From Mycobacterium marseillense (GTDB lineage: Bacteria > Actinomycetota > Actinomycetes > Mycobacteriales > Mycobacteriaceae): a DNA stretch of 64,000 bases. The first letter of the stretch is position 1. Each line of letters begins with the position of its first letter. Below are positions 40,239 through 51,800 of this stretch, in pieces. The notes beneath the pieces were generated by a model. That model made no database searches, was not told the DNA's origin, and saw nothing but the letters and a program-made list of their open reading frames with translations. A program made the position numbers and the translations under genes. Location of the stretch: contig NZ_AP022584.1 of NCBI RefSeq assembly GCF_010731675.1, positions 186,001 to 250,000 of the forward strand, given 5' to 3'.

Positions 40239-43200
40239 GTGCACGCCCCGGCACGCTCGGAGGACATCCGGGCGGAGGTGGCCGAATTGCTCGGCGTCGA
40301 CGTCGATGCAGTTCAGCCGGGCAGCAACCTCATCGGTCAGGGCCTGGACTCCATCCGGATCATGACCCTGGCCGGGCGCTGGCGCCGCCAGGGCATCGCT
40401 GTCGACTTCGCCACGCTGGCCGAAACGCCGACGGTCGACGCCTGGGCGCGATTGGTCACCGCCGGCGGGCCGAGCGACGATCGGCCGGCCGAGCCCGCCG
40501 CTGGCCCCTCGGATGCCGCCCCGCCCGGGGAGGACGAGCCCTTTTCGCTGGCCCCGATGCAGCATGCGATGTGGGTCGGCCGCCAGGACAACCAGCAGCT
40601 CGGCGGGGTGGCGGGCCACCTCTACGTCGAATTCGACGGCGGACCGATCAATCCGGAACGCCTGCGCACGGCGGCCACCGCGCTGGCCCGGCGCCATCCG
40701 ATGCTGCGGGTGCGGTTCCTGCCCGACGGCACCCAGCGCATCTCCCCGGCCGAGGAGTGCGGTGCCTTCGCGGTGCACGTCGAGGACCTGCGCGAGCTGA
40801 ACAGCGCCGAGGCCGATCAGCGGCTCGCCGCCATCCGCGCCGCCAAGTCACACCAGCAGCTCGACGGCGCCGTGTTCGAGCTGGCGGTGACGCTGCTCCC
40901 GGACCAACGGTCCCGGCTCCACGTCGACCTGGACATGCAGGCCGCCGACGCGATGAGCTATCGCACTCTGATGTCCGACCTGGCGGCGCTCTACCTCGGC
41001 CGCGACCTGCCCGCCCTGAACTACACCTACCGGCAGTACCGCCAAGCCATCGAGGCCGAAGAGGCACGGCCGCAACCCACCCGTGACGCCGACCGCGCCT
41101 GGTGGGCGCAGCGCCTTCCGGAGCTGCCGGACCCGCCCGGCCTGCCGACCGCGGCGGGCCGCGCCGGCAACCAGAGCACCCGGCGCTGGCACTGGCTGGA
41201 CCCGCAGACCCGCGATGCGCTCTTCGCCCGCGCCCAGGCGCGCGGAGTCACCCCGGCGATGGCGCTGGCCGCGGGCTTCGCCAACACCCTGGCGCGCTGG
41301 TCGACGGCCTCGCGCTTCCTGCTGAACGTCCCGCTGTTCGGGCGCCAGGGGCTGCACCCGGACGTCGACTCGCTGGTCGGTGACTTCACCTCCTCGCTGC
41401 TGCTCGACGTCGACCTGATCGGCGCCGACACCGCCGCGGCGCGGGCACAGGTGGTGCAGGACGCGATGCGCACCGCCGCCGCCCATTCGGCCTATCCCGG
41501 GCTGTCGGTGCTGCGTGACCTCAGCCGTCATCGCGGTACCCAGGTGCTCGCACCCGTCGTCTTCACCAGCGCGCTCGGACTCGGCGAACTGTTCAGCTCC
41601 GAAGTGACCGGCCAATTCGGCACACCGGGATGGATCATCTCGCAGGGGCCACAGGTGCTGCTCGACGCGCAGGTCACCGAGTTCGACGGCGGCGTCCTGG
41701 TGAATTGGGATGTGCGCGAAGGCATCTTCCCCGCCGGGGTCATCGACGCGATGTTCGCCTACCACATCGACGAGCTGCTCCGGCTGGCCTCGGCCGCCGA
41801 CGCCTGGGACGCGCCGGGCCCGCCGGCGCTGCCCGAGGCTCAGCGCGCGGTGCGCGCGGCGACCAACGGTCGCACCGCGGAACCGAGCGGAGAAGCCTTG
41901 CACGACGGGTTCTTCCGGCAAGCCGAGCGCCAGCCCGACGCGCCGGCGGTCTTCGCCAGCACCGGTGACCTCAGCTACGCGCAGCTGCGCGACCAGGCGC
42001 TGGCGGTCGCGGCCGCGCTGCGAGCGGCCGGCGTCACCGCCGGCGACACCGTCGCGGTCATGGGACCCAAAACCGCCGAGCAGATTCCGGCGCTGCTGGG
42101 CATCCTGTCCGTCGGTGCCGTCTATCTGCCGATCGGCGTCGACCAGCCACGCGACCGTGCCGAGCGCATCCTCGAATCCGGCGGGGTGCGCCTGGCCGTG
42201 GTGTGCGGCGGACAACGGCTGTCCATGCCGGTGCCCGAGGTGGTGCTCGCCGACGTCCTTCGCGACGCCCCGCCGAGCGCCGAAATCGCATCCGCGAGAA
42301 TCGATCCCGCCGGCCTCGCCTACGTGTTGTTCACCTCCGGCTCAACCGGCGAGCCCAAGGGCGTCGAGGTCACCCACGACGCGGCGATGAACACCGTGGA
42401 ATTCATCGGCCGCCACTTCGAGATCGGCCCCGCCGATCGATGCCTGGCCCTGTCGACCCTGGAGGGTGACATCTCGGTGATGGACGTGTTCGTCACCCTG
42501 CGCACCGGCGGGTCCATCGTGGTGGTCGACGAAGCGCAGCGACGCGATCCCGATGCCTGGGCCCGCCTCATCGACACTCACCAGGTCACGGTGCTGCATT
42601 TCATGCCCGGCTGGCTCGAGATGCTGGTCGAGGTCGGCCGGGGGCGGCTGTCCTCGGTGCGGGTCGTGCCCACCGGGGGCGACTGGGTGCGGCCCGAGGT
42701 GGTGCGCAGGCTGCGGGCCGAAGCCCCCAACCTCCGGTTCGCCGGCCTCGGCGGCGCCACCGAAACACCGGTGCACAACACCATTTTCGAAGTGACCGAG
42801 CCGATACCGGACGACTGGACGGCGCTGCCCTTCGGCGTACCGCTGCCCAACAACGCCTGCCGCGTCGTCGACGACACCGGCGCCGACTGTCCCGACTGGG
42901 TTCCCGGCGAGTATTGGGTGTCGGGCCGCGGCATCGCGCGCGGCTACCGCGGACGCCCCGATCTCACCGCGGAACGCTTCGTCCAGCACGACGGCCGAAC
43001 CTGGTATCGCACCGGCGATTTGGTTCGCTACTGGCCCGACGGCACCCTCGAATTCGTCGGCCGCGCCGACCACCGCGTCAAGATCAGCGGCTACCGCGTC
43101 GAGCTCGGCGAGATCGAAACCTCGCTGCGGCGCGTGCCCGGGGTACGCACGGCGGTGACGGCCCTGGTCACTGTATCCGGGGAATCCGACGTGCTGGCCG

Positions 43201-43739
43201 CGCAGGTGTGCACGGACGACGCTGCCGTGACCGCCGAGGGAATCCGCCGGTCTCTCGCCAAGCTCGTTCCCGCGCATATGATCCCGCGCCACATCACGGT
43301 GGTGGAGCGGATCGGCTTCACCGACGCCGGAAAGCTCGACCGGCGCGCCGTGGCGCGCGAATTGGAAAGCGCCGTCTCGCAATCGCGGCGACCCGGCCAC
43401 CGCGCGCCGACGACGCCCCTGCAATCCGCGCTGGCCATGATCGTGGGTGACCTGCTCGGCCGGCGCAACATCGGTGTCGACGACGACTTCTTCGCCCTCG
43501 GCGGCGACTCGGTGCTCGCCACGCAGGCGGTGGCCCGAATCCGGGCCTGGCTGGACGCACCGGACATCATGGTCGCCGACATCTTCGCGAACCGCACCGT
43601 GTCGGCGCTGGCCACGGTCCTCAGTGCCGGCGAGCAGGACCCCGGCCGCCTCGACCAGGTCGCCGAGCTGTACCTGGAGGTTATCGGCATGGACGCCGAG
43701 TCGGTTCTGTCAGCCTCTCAGCAACTCGCGAAATCGTAA
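40239..43739 (+). CDS. mbtB: Mycobactin NRPS MbtB: ArCP - Cy - A - PCP
   Basis: A 1166-residue NRPS. An aryl carrier domain (residues about 5-80; phosphopantetheine Ser in 'GQGLDSIRIM') is followed by a cyclisation domain (about 95-520) with the D-x4-D-x2-S motif 'DLDMQAADAMSYR' near 230, an adenylation domain with 'LFTSGSTGEPKGVEV' near 697, and a PCP with '[13 protein letters not shown]' near 1090. It receives salicylate from MbtA, activates Ser or Thr and forms the hydroxyphenyl-oxazoline cap. GTG 40239 is chosen for spacing from CAGGGAGGG; GTG 40236 is adjacent. M. tuberculosis MbtB (about 1414 residues) is longer because it ends in a thioesterase; here that domain is encoded separately in the next gene. 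Confidence 0.95.
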   Translation: MHAPARSEDIRAEVAELLGVDVDAVQPGSNLIGQGLDSIRIMTLAGRWRRQGIAVDFATLAETPTVDAWARLVTAGGPSDDRPAEPAAGPSDAAPPGEDEPFSLAPMQHAMWVGRQDNQQLGGVAGHLYVEFDGGPINPERLRTAATALARRHPMLRVRFLPDGTQRISPAEECGAFAVHVEDLRELNSAEADQRLAAIRAAKSHQQLDGAVFELAVTLLPDQRSRLHVDLDMQAADAMSYRTLMSDLAALYLGRDLPALNYTYRQYRQAIEAEEARPQPTRDADRAWWAQRLPELPDPPGLPTAAGRAGNQSTRRWHWLDPQTRDALFARAQARGVTPAMALAAGFANTLARWSTASRFLLNVPLFGRQGLHPDVDSLVGDFTSSLLLDVDLIGADTAAARAQVVQDAMRTAAAHSAYPGLSVLRDLSRHRGTQVLAPVVFTSALGLGELFSSEVTGQFGTPGWIISQGPQVLLDAQVTEFDGGVLVNWDVREGIFPAGVIDAMFAYHIDELLRLASAADAWDAPGPPALPEAQRAVRAATNGRTAEPSGEALHDGFFRQAERQPDAPAVFASTGDLSYAQLRDQALAVAAALRAAGVTAGDTVAVMGPKTAEQIPALLGILSVGAVYLPIGVDQPRDRAERILESGGVRLAVVCGGQRLSMPVPEVVLADVLRDAPPSAEIASARIDPAGLAYVLFTSGSTGEPKGVEVTHDAAMNTVEFIGRHFEIGPADRCLALSTLEGDISVMDVFVTLRTGGSIVVVDEAQRRDPDAWARLIDTHQVTVLHFMPGWLEMLVEVGRGRLSSVRVVPTGGDWVRPEVVRRLRAEAPNLRFAGLGGATETPVHNTIFEVTEPIPDDWTALPFGVPLPNNACRVVDDTGADCPDWVPGEYWVSGRGIARGYRGRPDLTAERFVQHDGRTWYRTGDLVRYWPDGTLEFVGRADHRVKISGYRVELGEIETSLRRVPGVRTAVTALVTVSGESDVLAAQVCTDDAAVTAEGIRRSLAKLVPAHMIPRHITVVERIGFTDAGKLDRRAVARELESAVSQSRRPGHRAPTTPLQSALAMIVGDLLGRRNIGVDDDFFALGGDSVLATQAVARIRAWLDAPDIMVADIFANRTVSALATVLSAGEQDPGRLDQVAELYLEVIGMDAESVLSASQQLAKS

Positions 43740-43747
43740 ACGGCGCA

Positions 43748-44506
43748 ATGACATTGAATAATCTGATCACCGTGGCTTCCACATTCCCGTCCTGGATCAA
43801 GCTGACCCGGGGCCGCACCGACGGGTCAGCCGGCGCCACGGTGGTATTCCCGCACGCCGGTGCGGCCGCCGCGGGCTATCGGGTGCTGGCCGCGGCGCTG
43901 GCCGCGGGCCGCGACACCTACGTCGTGCAGTACCCGCAGCGGGCGGACCGCCTCAGCGAGCCCGCACACGACAGCGTGCACGACCTGGCCGTCAGCCTCT
44001 TCCAGGCCGCGCCGTGGCCCGGCGTCGCACCGCTGACGTTGTTCGGTCACAGCATGGGTGCCGTCGTCGCCTTCGAATTCGCCCGCGTCGCCGAGGCGCA
44101 GGGCGCGGCCGTCCGCAAGCTCTGGGTATCGGCGGGCCCGCCGCCGTGCGTGGTCGCGGACATGCCCGAACTGCCGACCAGTGACGACGGGCTGCTGGCG
44201 GACATCGCCGATCTGGGCGGCACCGACCCGGAACTGCTTGCCGACGAAGAATTCTCGGAACTGCTGACCACCGCGGTGCGCGCCGACTACCAGGCCTTCA
44301 ACCGCTACGACCCCAGCCCCGACGTGCGCATCGGCGCCGACATCCACGTGTTGGGTGGCCATGACGACCACCGCATCGGGACCGGCGTGCTGCGCCAGTG
44401 GGAGAGGCACACCGCCGGATCCTTTGCCATGTCGCTGTATGACGGCGGGCACTTCTACGTCTACGACCACGTCGACGCGGTCGCCGCGCAGGTGAATGCC
44501 GGGTGA
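43748..44506 (+). CDS. mbtT: Type II thioesterase MbtT
   Basis: A 252-residue alpha/beta-hydrolase thioesterase of the NRPS type. 'VVFPHAGAAAAGYRVLAAAL' is the oxyanion region, 'LTLFGHSMGAVVAFEFAR' holds the nucleophile Ser, and 'GGHDDHR' and 'GGHFYVYDH' supply the acid and His. Such stand-alone thioesterases clear wrongly loaded or stalled carrier domains. It starts 8 bases after mbtB and its stop overlaps the mbtC start (TGATG), so it is part of the mycobactin transcript. In M. tuberculosis the equivalent activity is a domain at the end of MbtB. Confidence 0.9.
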   Translation: MTLNNLITVASTFPSWIKLTRGRTDGSAGATVVFPHAGAAAAGYRVLAAALAAGRDTYVVQYPQRADRLSEPAHDSVHDLAVSLFQAAPWPGVAPLTLFGHSMGAVVAFEFARVAEAQGAAVRKLWVSAGPPPCVVADMPELPTSDDGLLADIADLGGTDPELLADEEFSELLTTAVRADYQAFNRYDPSPDVRIGADIHVLGGHDDHRIGTGVLRQWERHTAGSFAMSLYDGGHFYVYDHVDAVAAQVNAG

Positions 44507-45843
44507 TGTCGATGTCCGAGAACGGGTTTGGCGGCCACCCCGCGCCGGGGGGCGCCGACCCCGTGGTGATCGTGGGGATGGGCGTCGAGGCGCCCGGCGG
44601 CATCGAAAACGCCGAAGGCTACTGGGATCTGCTGGCCCACGGCCGTGAGGCGCTGGGCCCGTTTCCCACGGACCGCGGCTGGGCGGTGCGTGAACTGCTC
44701 GCCGGCTCGCGGCGGAGCGGTTTCAAAGAGATTCATGACCGAGGTGGATTCCTCAGCGGGGCAACGACATTCGATCCCGAGTTCTTCGGCATCTCGCCCC
44801 GCGAGGCCGTGGTGATGGACCCGCAGCAGCGGGTTTCGCTCCGGGTGGCCTGGCGTGCGTGCGAGAACAGCGGCATCAATCCCGACGAACTTGCCGGGCA
44901 CGACGTGGGCTGCTTCGTGGGCGCCTCCGCCACCGGCTACGGGCCCGAGATGGCCAGGTTCTCCGAACACAGCGGCCATCTGCTCGCCGGAACCGCACTC
45001 AGCGTCATCTCCGGCCGCATCGCCTACACGCTGGGATTGGCCGGTCCGGCACTGACCCTGGATTCCTCGTGCGCCTCCGCGCTGGTGGCCTTCCACGTCG
45101 CGGTGCGCTCCCTGCAGAACGACGACTGCGACATGGCCATCGCGGGCGGGGTCAACGTGCTCGGCTCACCGGGATTCTTCGTCGAGTTTTCCAAACAACA
45201 CGCCCTCTCCGATGACGGGTACTGCCGCCCCTACAGCGCGCAGGCCAGCGGAACCGTGTGGGCCGAGGGGGCGGCGATGTTCGTGCTGCAACGCAAGTCG
45301 GCCGCCCTGCGCGCCGGCCGCCAGATCCTGGCCGAGGTGCGCGCGACCGCCATCAACCAGGACGGGCGCAGCGCCGGGCTCAGCGCGCCCAGCGGCGACG
45401 CCCAGGTTCGCCTGTTCCAGCGGGCCATCACCCAGGCCGGGATCAAGCCCGCCGAGGTGGGCATGATCGAGGGCCACGGCACCGGCACCCGGCTCGGCGA
45501 CCGCACCGAATTGCGCTCGCTGGCACAAACCTACGGCGACACCGAAGCCGGCGCCGGGGCGCTGCTGGGTTCGGTGAAGTCCAACGTCGGCCACTCGTTG
45601 GCCGCCGCCGGTGCGCTGGGACTGGCCAAGGTGCTGGTCTCGGCCGAACACGGGGCCGTTCCGCCCACCCTGCACGCCGACAACGCCAGCCCCGAAATCG
45701 AGTGGGACAAACAGGGTTTGCGGCTTGCGCAGACGCTGACGCCGTGGCCGGCCATCGACGGGCAGCGGATCGCGGCCGCGTCCGCGTTCGGGATCGCCGG
45801 CACCAACGCGCATCTGATCGTTTCCGTCCCCGAGGTCGCGTGA
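44506..45843 (+). CDS. mbtC: Mycobactin polyketide synthase, ketosynthase MbtC
   Basis: A 445-residue stand-alone beta-ketoacyl synthase. The active-site Cys is in 'TLDSSCASALVAFHV' (about residue 189) with the catalytic His residues in 'EGHGTGTRLGDRTE' (about 322) and 'VKSNVGHSLAAAG' (about 360). With MbtD it forms one split PKS module that extends the chain with a malonyl-derived unit to give the beta-hydroxybutyrate-like spacer of mycobactin. ATG 44506 overlaps the upstream TGA, and the stop overlaps the mbtD ATG in the same way. The length is close to the M. tuberculosis protein. Confidence 0.95.
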   Translation: MSMSENGFGGHPAPGGADPVVIVGMGVEAPGGIENAEGYWDLLAHGREALGPFPTDRGWAVRELLAGSRRSGFKEIHDRGGFLSGATTFDPEFFGISPREAVVMDPQQRVSLRVAWRACENSGINPDELAGHDVGCFVGASATGYGPEMARFSEHSGHLLAGTALSVISGRIAYTLGLAGPALTLDSSCASALVAFHVAVRSLQNDDCDMAIAGGVNVLGSPGFFVEFSKQHALSDDGYCRPYSAQASGTVWAEGAAMFVLQRKSAALRAGRQILAEVRATAINQDGRSAGLSAPSGDAQVRLFQRAITQAGIKPAEVGMIEGHGTGTRLGDRTELRSLAQTYGDTEAGAGALLGSVKSNVGHSLAAAGALGLAKVLVSAEHGAVPPTLHADNASPEIEWDKQGLRLAQTLTPWPAIDGQRIAAASAFGIAGTNAHLIVSVPEVA

Positions 45844-48800
45844 TGCTCACCCACCATCTGCCCGACGGGCGTATCCCGGTGCTGCTGAGCTCCCACGACC
45901 CGGAGCTGATCCGACGCGACGCCGCGGCGATCCTCGATTACCTGGGCCGCATCGACTCGCCGAGCACGACCGCCGCGGTCGCATCGACCCTGCTGCGGCT
46001 GCGGCGCGCGCGACGGCACCGCACCGTGCTGCGGGCGTCCGGCGACGCCGAGCTGGTCGCCGGGCTGTCGGCGATCGCGCGGGGCGAAGAACACGAACTC
46101 GTCACGCAATCCGCGAAGACGACGCCGCCGCGCGTCGCGTTCGTGTTCCCCGGCCAGGGCAATCAATGGCAGGCGATGGGCGCCGACGCCTACCGGCGGC
46201 TGCCCGCCTACCGCGAGGCGGCCGACCGCTGCGCGGAAGAGTTCGTCGTCGCCGGATTCGCCTCTCCGCTGCCGTATCTGGTGGGAGAAGAAGAGCGCAG
46301 CTGGTCACGTCCCGAAATTCAGGGAGCGCAGTTCACCCACGCGGTCAGCCTGGCCGAGGCATGGCGATCGTGGGGGGTGCTGCCCGATATCACCATCGGC
46401 CACAGCCTCGGTGAGGTCGCGGCGGCCTATGTGGCGGAAGCCATCTCGCTGCCCGATGCCGTCGCCCTGGTGGTCGCCCGCGCCACCGTGGTCGGCACGC
46501 TGACGGGCCGCTACGCGATGGCGGTGCTGGGCACCGGCCTCGACGTCGCCGAGTCGCTGCTGGCCGAATCGCCCGGCTGGGTGGAGGTTTCGGCCGTCAA
46601 CGGGCCGTCGTCGACCGTGGTCGCAGGCGATCACGACGCGGTCGCCGCCGCGGTGCGGCTGGCACAGCAGCGCGGCATCTTCACCCATCAACTGTCCGTC
46701 GACTACCCCGGCCACACCAGTGCGCTACGGCCGTTACGTGCCAGCCTGGCCGAGCTGACGCCGCGGTCGGGGTTCCGGGACGGGCCGGTGCGATTCGTCG
46801 GCTCCACCCTCGGCGCAGAGTTGGGTGCGGCAACCGATTTCTCGGAATACTGGTATGAGAACCTCTGCGGCACAGTTCGATTCGATCTCGCCGTGCAATA
46901 CGCCCGCAGCTGCGGGGCCGACACGTTCGTGGAGCTCTCGGCACATCCCTCCCTGCTCTATCCGCTGGGCGACATCGTCGACGACGAGTCGGTCATCGTC
47001 GGCTCGGGGCACCGCGACCGACCGGTCACCGAGTCGCTCGCGGCGAGCATCGCCGCCGTCGCGACCGCCGACCCCGGCTGTCGCTGGGCCGACGCCGTCC
47101 CGGCGGGTGACCAGGCTCCGTTGCGAGGCTTCCCGAACGCGCCGATGCGCGCGGTGCACCTCTGGGCGGCGCCCGAACGAGTGACCGAAGCGGCGTCGGC
47201 GCCCGCGCTGACCGTGGCCGTCGAGGACTGGCAGCACACCGCCCCGCCCACCGGTCTGAGCGCGGCACGCCCCGACATCGGCTTCTTCGGTGATGACGCG
47301 GTGACCCGCCTGCTCGCTGATGCCGTTGCGGCACAAAGTGATTGTCGCGTGGTAGCGCCGCACGAGGCGGAGGTCCTCGCGATAGTCGCGCTGGGTCTCG
47401 ACCAGCTCGACGCCACCGCCGCGTTCGAGCAGATCGCCGCGCGGCCCGATGCCGGCCTACCCGATTACCCCGCGCTCATCGGCCCGCGGTGCCGGGCCGT
47501 GTGGCTGCTGACCGTCGGCGCCGAACACGTCGATCGGGATGACACCGACGTCTCGCCGGCGCAGGCGGCCCTGGCGGCGATGCATCGCAGCGTCGGGTTC
47601 GAATTCCCGGACCAAGCCTTCGGGCATCTTGACCTCGGGGGCCGCGACGTGGACGCCGCGATCGCGCGGGCCGTCGTCGACGTGCTGTCGGGCGAGGCGG
47701 CCGAGGTGGCGTTGCGGGGCGGCGAATCACCGAGAAGCGAAGTTCGGCGCCATGTCCGAACCTTCCGCGCGTGCCGCGAATCGGCGACCGGCCGGCCCTT
47801 CGATGCCGCCGCGCTGGACGACGTGGTGATCACCGGCGGGAGCGGGGCCATCGGCCTGCAGTATGCGCGGTACTGCCTCGAACGCGGGGCGCGGACCGTC
47901 ACCCTGTTGAGCCGCACCGGCGTGGACCCGGCCGCACTGCGCGAGCTCGCCGACCGGCACGGCGCCGAAGTGCGTGCCCCGCACTGCGATATCACCGACC
48001 GCACCGCACTGGCCTCGGCGGCCGCGACGCACGCGGGTGCGGGGGCGTCGCTGCTGATCCATACCGCGGGCATCGCGCAGGCGCGCTCGCGCTCCGACCT
48101 CACCGGTGCTGATGTGGCGGCCGTGTGCGCGGCCAAGGTCCGCGGACTGGCCCTGATGGCCGAGGTGTGGCCGCTGCGACCGGAGTGCCGAATCCTCGCC
48201 TGCTCGTCGGTGTTCGGGGCCTGGGGCGGCCACGGCCACGCGGCCTATGCGGCGTCGAACCGGATGCTCGATGTGCTGGCCGCCCAATTGCGCGCCCAAG
48301 GCCGCGACTGCACGGCGATCCGGTGGGGACTGTGGCAGGGCGCCGGGGTGGTGGTCGGCAACGAGATCACCCGCACCGAACGCTCCGGGCTGGTGGCGAT
48401 GGAGCCGGAGGCGGCGATCGAGGCCAGCCTGTACCGCTACGACGGCGACCCGCTGATTTTCGACGCCGACTTCGACCGGCTGCAGGTGTTCTTCGAAAGC
48501 CAGGGAATGCCAATGCCGTTCAGCGCTACGCCGAACGGTGACGCCAGTCCATCCGAAGGCGTCGCCGCTGCGAAGCCGCTGGCCGAGGTGGTACGGGCCG
48601 AACTGGCCGCGACACTGCATTTGGGGGATTCGCTGTCCATCGACCCGGGTACGTCGCTCATCGACCTCGGGGTGGACTCCTTGCTCGCCCTCGATTTGCG
48701 TAAGCGGCTGCGCCGGACGGTGGGGAACTCGGTTCCGGTAGCCCGCATGCTCGGCGGCATCACCGTCGACGAGCTGATCGACGCGCTGCGCTCCGACACA

Positions 48801-48896
48801 CCCGGCGGCCCCACGCCGCCCCCCATCGAGCGCACCGGCGCCGCCAGCGGTGCGCACCACTCAACGCTCGCGATGCTCGAAAGGTTGGACTCCTAG
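45843..48896 (+). CDS. mbtD: Mycobactin polyketide synthase MbtD: AT - KR - ACP
   Basis: A 1017-residue protein completing the split PKS module. The acyltransferase domain has '[19 protein letters not shown]' (about residue 98) and '[18 protein letters not shown]' (active Ser about 187). The ketoreductase domain starts '[18 protein letters not shown]' (about 662), with '[22 protein letters not shown]' holding the catalytic Ser/Tyr. The ACP is near 943 ('[17 protein letters not shown]'). It loads a malonyl unit, and the KR reduces the keto group to the hydroxyl of the hydroxybutyrate spacer. ATG 45843 overlaps the mbtC stop. The size agrees with M. tuberculosis MbtD (about 1004 residues). Confidence 0.95.
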   Translation: MLTHHLPDGRIPVLLSSHDPELIRRDAAAILDYLGRIDSPSTTAAVASTLLRLRRARRHRTVLRASGDAELVAGLSAIARGEEHELVTQSAKTTPPRVAFVFPGQGNQWQAMGADAYRRLPAYREAADRCAEEFVVAGFASPLPYLVGEEERSWSRPEIQGAQFTHAVSLAEAWRSWGVLPDITIGHSLGEVAAAYVAEAISLPDAVALVVARATVVGTLTGRYAMAVLGTGLDVAESLLAESPGWVEVSAVNGPSSTVVAGDHDAVAAAVRLAQQRGIFTHQLSVDYPGHTSALRPLRASLAELTPRSGFRDGPVRFVGSTLGAELGAATDFSEYWYENLCGTVRFDLAVQYARSCGADTFVELSAHPSLLYPLGDIVDDESVIVGSGHRDRPVTESLAASIAAVATADPGCRWADAVPAGDQAPLRGFPNAPMRAVHLWAAPERVTEAASAPALTVAVEDWQHTAPPTGLSAARPDIGFFGDDAVTRLLADAVAAQSDCRVVAPHEAEVLAIVALGLDQLDATAAFEQIAARPDAGLPDYPALIGPRCRAVWLLTVGAEHVDRDDTDVSPAQAALAAMHRSVGFEFPDQAFGHLDLGGRDVDAAIARAVVDVLSGEAAEVALRGGESPRSEVRRHVRTFRACRESATGRPFDAAALDDVVITGGSGAIGLQYARYCLERGARTVTLLSRTGVDPAALRELADRHGAEVRAPHCDITDRTALASAAATHAGAGASLLIHTAGIAQARSRSDLTGADVAAVCAAKVRGLALMAEVWPLRPECRILACSSVFGAWGGHGHAAYAASNRMLDVLAAQLRAQGRDCTAIRWGLWQGAGVVVGNEITRTERSGLVAMEPEAAIEASLYRYDGDPLIFDADFDRLQVFFESQGMPMPFSATPNGDASPSEGVAAAKPLAEVVRAELAATLHLGDSLSIDPGTSLIDLGVDSLLALDLRKRLRRTVGNSVPVARMLGGITVDELIDALRSDTPGGPTPPPIERTGAASGAHHSTLAMLERLDS

Positions 48897-48897
48897 C

Positions 48898-51800
48898 GTG
48901 ACAGACCCCACCGGCGCCAGCACCCATCTCGACGATGAGCGCTTGGAACTACTGCGCCGCAAGCTCGCTGAACGCGGCCTGGCCAGGTCGACGGGCGCGG
49001 CGTCCGTGGCCACCTACGACGAGCCACGCATGTCCGTCGGCCAGCACCGGATGTGGTTCGTGCAGTCGGTCGATCCCGATGGCGCGCTGCTCAACATCTG
49101 CGTCTCCTATCGCCTCACCGGCGCCGTGGACGCCGCGCGGCTCCATCGCGCCGTCGACGCCGTCGCCGCGCGACACCCCGTACTGCACACGACATATGAC
49201 ACCGACAGCGAGGGCGACCCACGGCCCGTCGTCCGCGACGACCTGCAACCCGAATGGACCGAGCACGACCTGTCCGGGTTGGCCGACCAAGCCCGCCGGC
49301 TGCGGCTGGATGTGCTGGCACAGCGGGACTTTGGCCGGTCCTTCGACCTGAGCAAGGATTCGCCCCTGCGCGTCACCGTGGCCCACCTGGGCGCCGACGA
49401 CGTGATACTGCTGATCACCGCGCATCACATCGCCTGGGACGACGGCTCGTGGGCGCCGTTCTTCGCCGACCTGACCCGGGCGTACACCGACCCGGACGGC
49501 TTCGCCGCCGCGCCCGCGCTGCCGGATCTTGCCACCGACCCGACCGCGATCCGACAGGCGGACCTGGACTACTGGCGGCCGCTGATGGCCGATCTGCCGG
49601 AGCCACTGGAACTTCCGGGACCCAACGGTTCGGTGGTGCCCAGCACGTGGCGCGCGCAACGCATCACCGCGCCGCTGTCGGCGGACGTCGTCGACCGGGC
49701 GGCCGCGCTGGCCCGCGAGACCGGCGCCACTCCCTACATGGTGTTGATGGCCGCGTTCGGCGCCCTGGTGCACCGCTACACCCAATCGACCGACTTCCTG
49801 TTCGCGGCCCCAGTGCTGAACCGCGGCGTGGGAACCGAGGATGTCATCGGCTACTACGGCAACACCGTGGTGGTCCGGCTGCGCCCGCAGCCGCACCAGA
49901 CGTTCCGCGAACTGCTGGCCCAGACCCGTGACGGCGCGGTGGGCGCCTTCGCTCATTCGCGCGCCGACCTGGACTGGCTGGTGCGTGAGTCGAATCCGGA
50001 CCGCCGGCACGGCGCCGACCGGATGACCCGGGTCAGCTTCGGACAGCGCGAGCCCGACGGCGCCGGCTTCTGCCCGCCGGGCGTGCGCTGCGAGCGCGCC
50101 GAGTTGCGCGGTCATTTCAACCAGCTGCCGCTGAGCCTGATGGTCGAGCTGGACCGCACGCCGGATGGCCCGGGCGGCGGCGTGCTCGAGGCCGAGTACC
50201 TCGTCGAGGTGCTGGATCAGCAGTTGGTGGAGCAACTCCTGCGCCACTACGCCGCCCTGCTGGACAGCGTGCTGTCCGACCCCGACGCGACGCTGTCGGC
50301 GTGCGCGCTGATGAACGACGAAGACGCCGAGTGGCTGCGGGCCATGTCGACCGGCGAGGAATTCGTCACCCCGGCCAGCACCCTGTGCGCGCTGGTCAGC
50401 CGGCGCGCGGCGCGCACGCCCGATGCCGTCGCGGTCGTCTACGAAGGGCGCGCCTACACCTACCGCGAAATCGATGAAGAGTCGAACCGGGTGGCACACT
50501 GGCTCATCGAGCGAGGGATCGGCACCGAGGACCGCGTCGCGGTCCTGCTGGACAAGTCACCCGAACTGGTCATCACCGCGCTGGGCGTGCTCAAAGCCGG
50601 CGGCGTCTACCTTCCGGTGGACCCCACCTATCCCGAGGACCGGCTGAGCTTCATTCTCGGGGACGCCGACGCCAAACTCGTGCTGCGCGAACCGATTTCC
50701 GACCTGGCGGACTATCCGCCCACCGAGCCCACCGCGTTGCTGCGGCCGCTGAGCCCGCAGAACACCGCGTACCTCATCTACACCTCGGGCTCGACCGGAC
50801 TACCCAAGGGCGTCCCGGTGTCCCACGCGCCCATCGCCGAGTACTTCGTCTGGTTCGGCGACGAGTACCGGATCGACGAAACCGACCGGCTGCTGCAGGT
50901 CGCGTCGCCCAGCTTCGACGTGTCGATGGGCGAAATCTTCGGCACGTTGATCATGGGCGCCCGGCTGGTCATTCCGCGACCCGACGGGCTGCGCGACATC
51001 GGCTATCTCACCGATCTGTTGGCCCGCGAAGGCATCACCTCGATGCACTTCGTGCCGTCGCTGCTGGGGCTGTTCCTGTCGCTGCCCGGCGTCAGCCAGT
51101 GGCGGACGTTGCGGCGCGTGCCCATCGGCGGGGAGGCCCTGCCCGGCGAGATCGCCGACAAGTTCCACGCCACCTTCGATGCGTCGCTGCACAACTTCTA
51201 CGGACCGACCGAGACGGTCGTGAACTGCACCAGCTACCCGGTGGAAGGCGCCCAGGGCACTCGGGTGGTGCCGATCGGCCGGCCCAAGATCAACACGCAG
51301 GTGTACCTGCTCGACAACGCCCTGCGGCCCGTCCCCGCCGGGGTGATCGGTGAGATCTACATCGCCGGAACACATGTCGCACACGGATACCACCGCAGGC
51401 CGCAGCTGACGGCCGAGCGCTTTGTCGCCGACCCGTTCACCCCGGGCGGGCGGATGTACCGCTCCGGTGACCTGGCAAGGCGCAACGCCAGCGGGGACAT
51501 CGAGTTCGTCGGCCGCGCCGACGAGCAGGTGAAGATCCGCGGGTTCCGCATCGAGCTTGGCGAAATCGCCGCCGCCATCTCCGTCGACCCCAGTGTCGGA
51601 CAAGCCGTCGTGCTGGCCATGGACCTGCCTCAGTTGGGCAAGAGCCTGGTGGGATACGTGACTCCGGCCGAGGGCGCCGGCACGGAAACCGTTGACGTCG
51701 AACGCATCCGCGCCCGGGTTGCCGCCGCGCTGCCGGACTACATGACCCCGGCCGCCTACGTGGTGCTCGACGAAATCCCGATCACCGCCCACCAAAAGAT

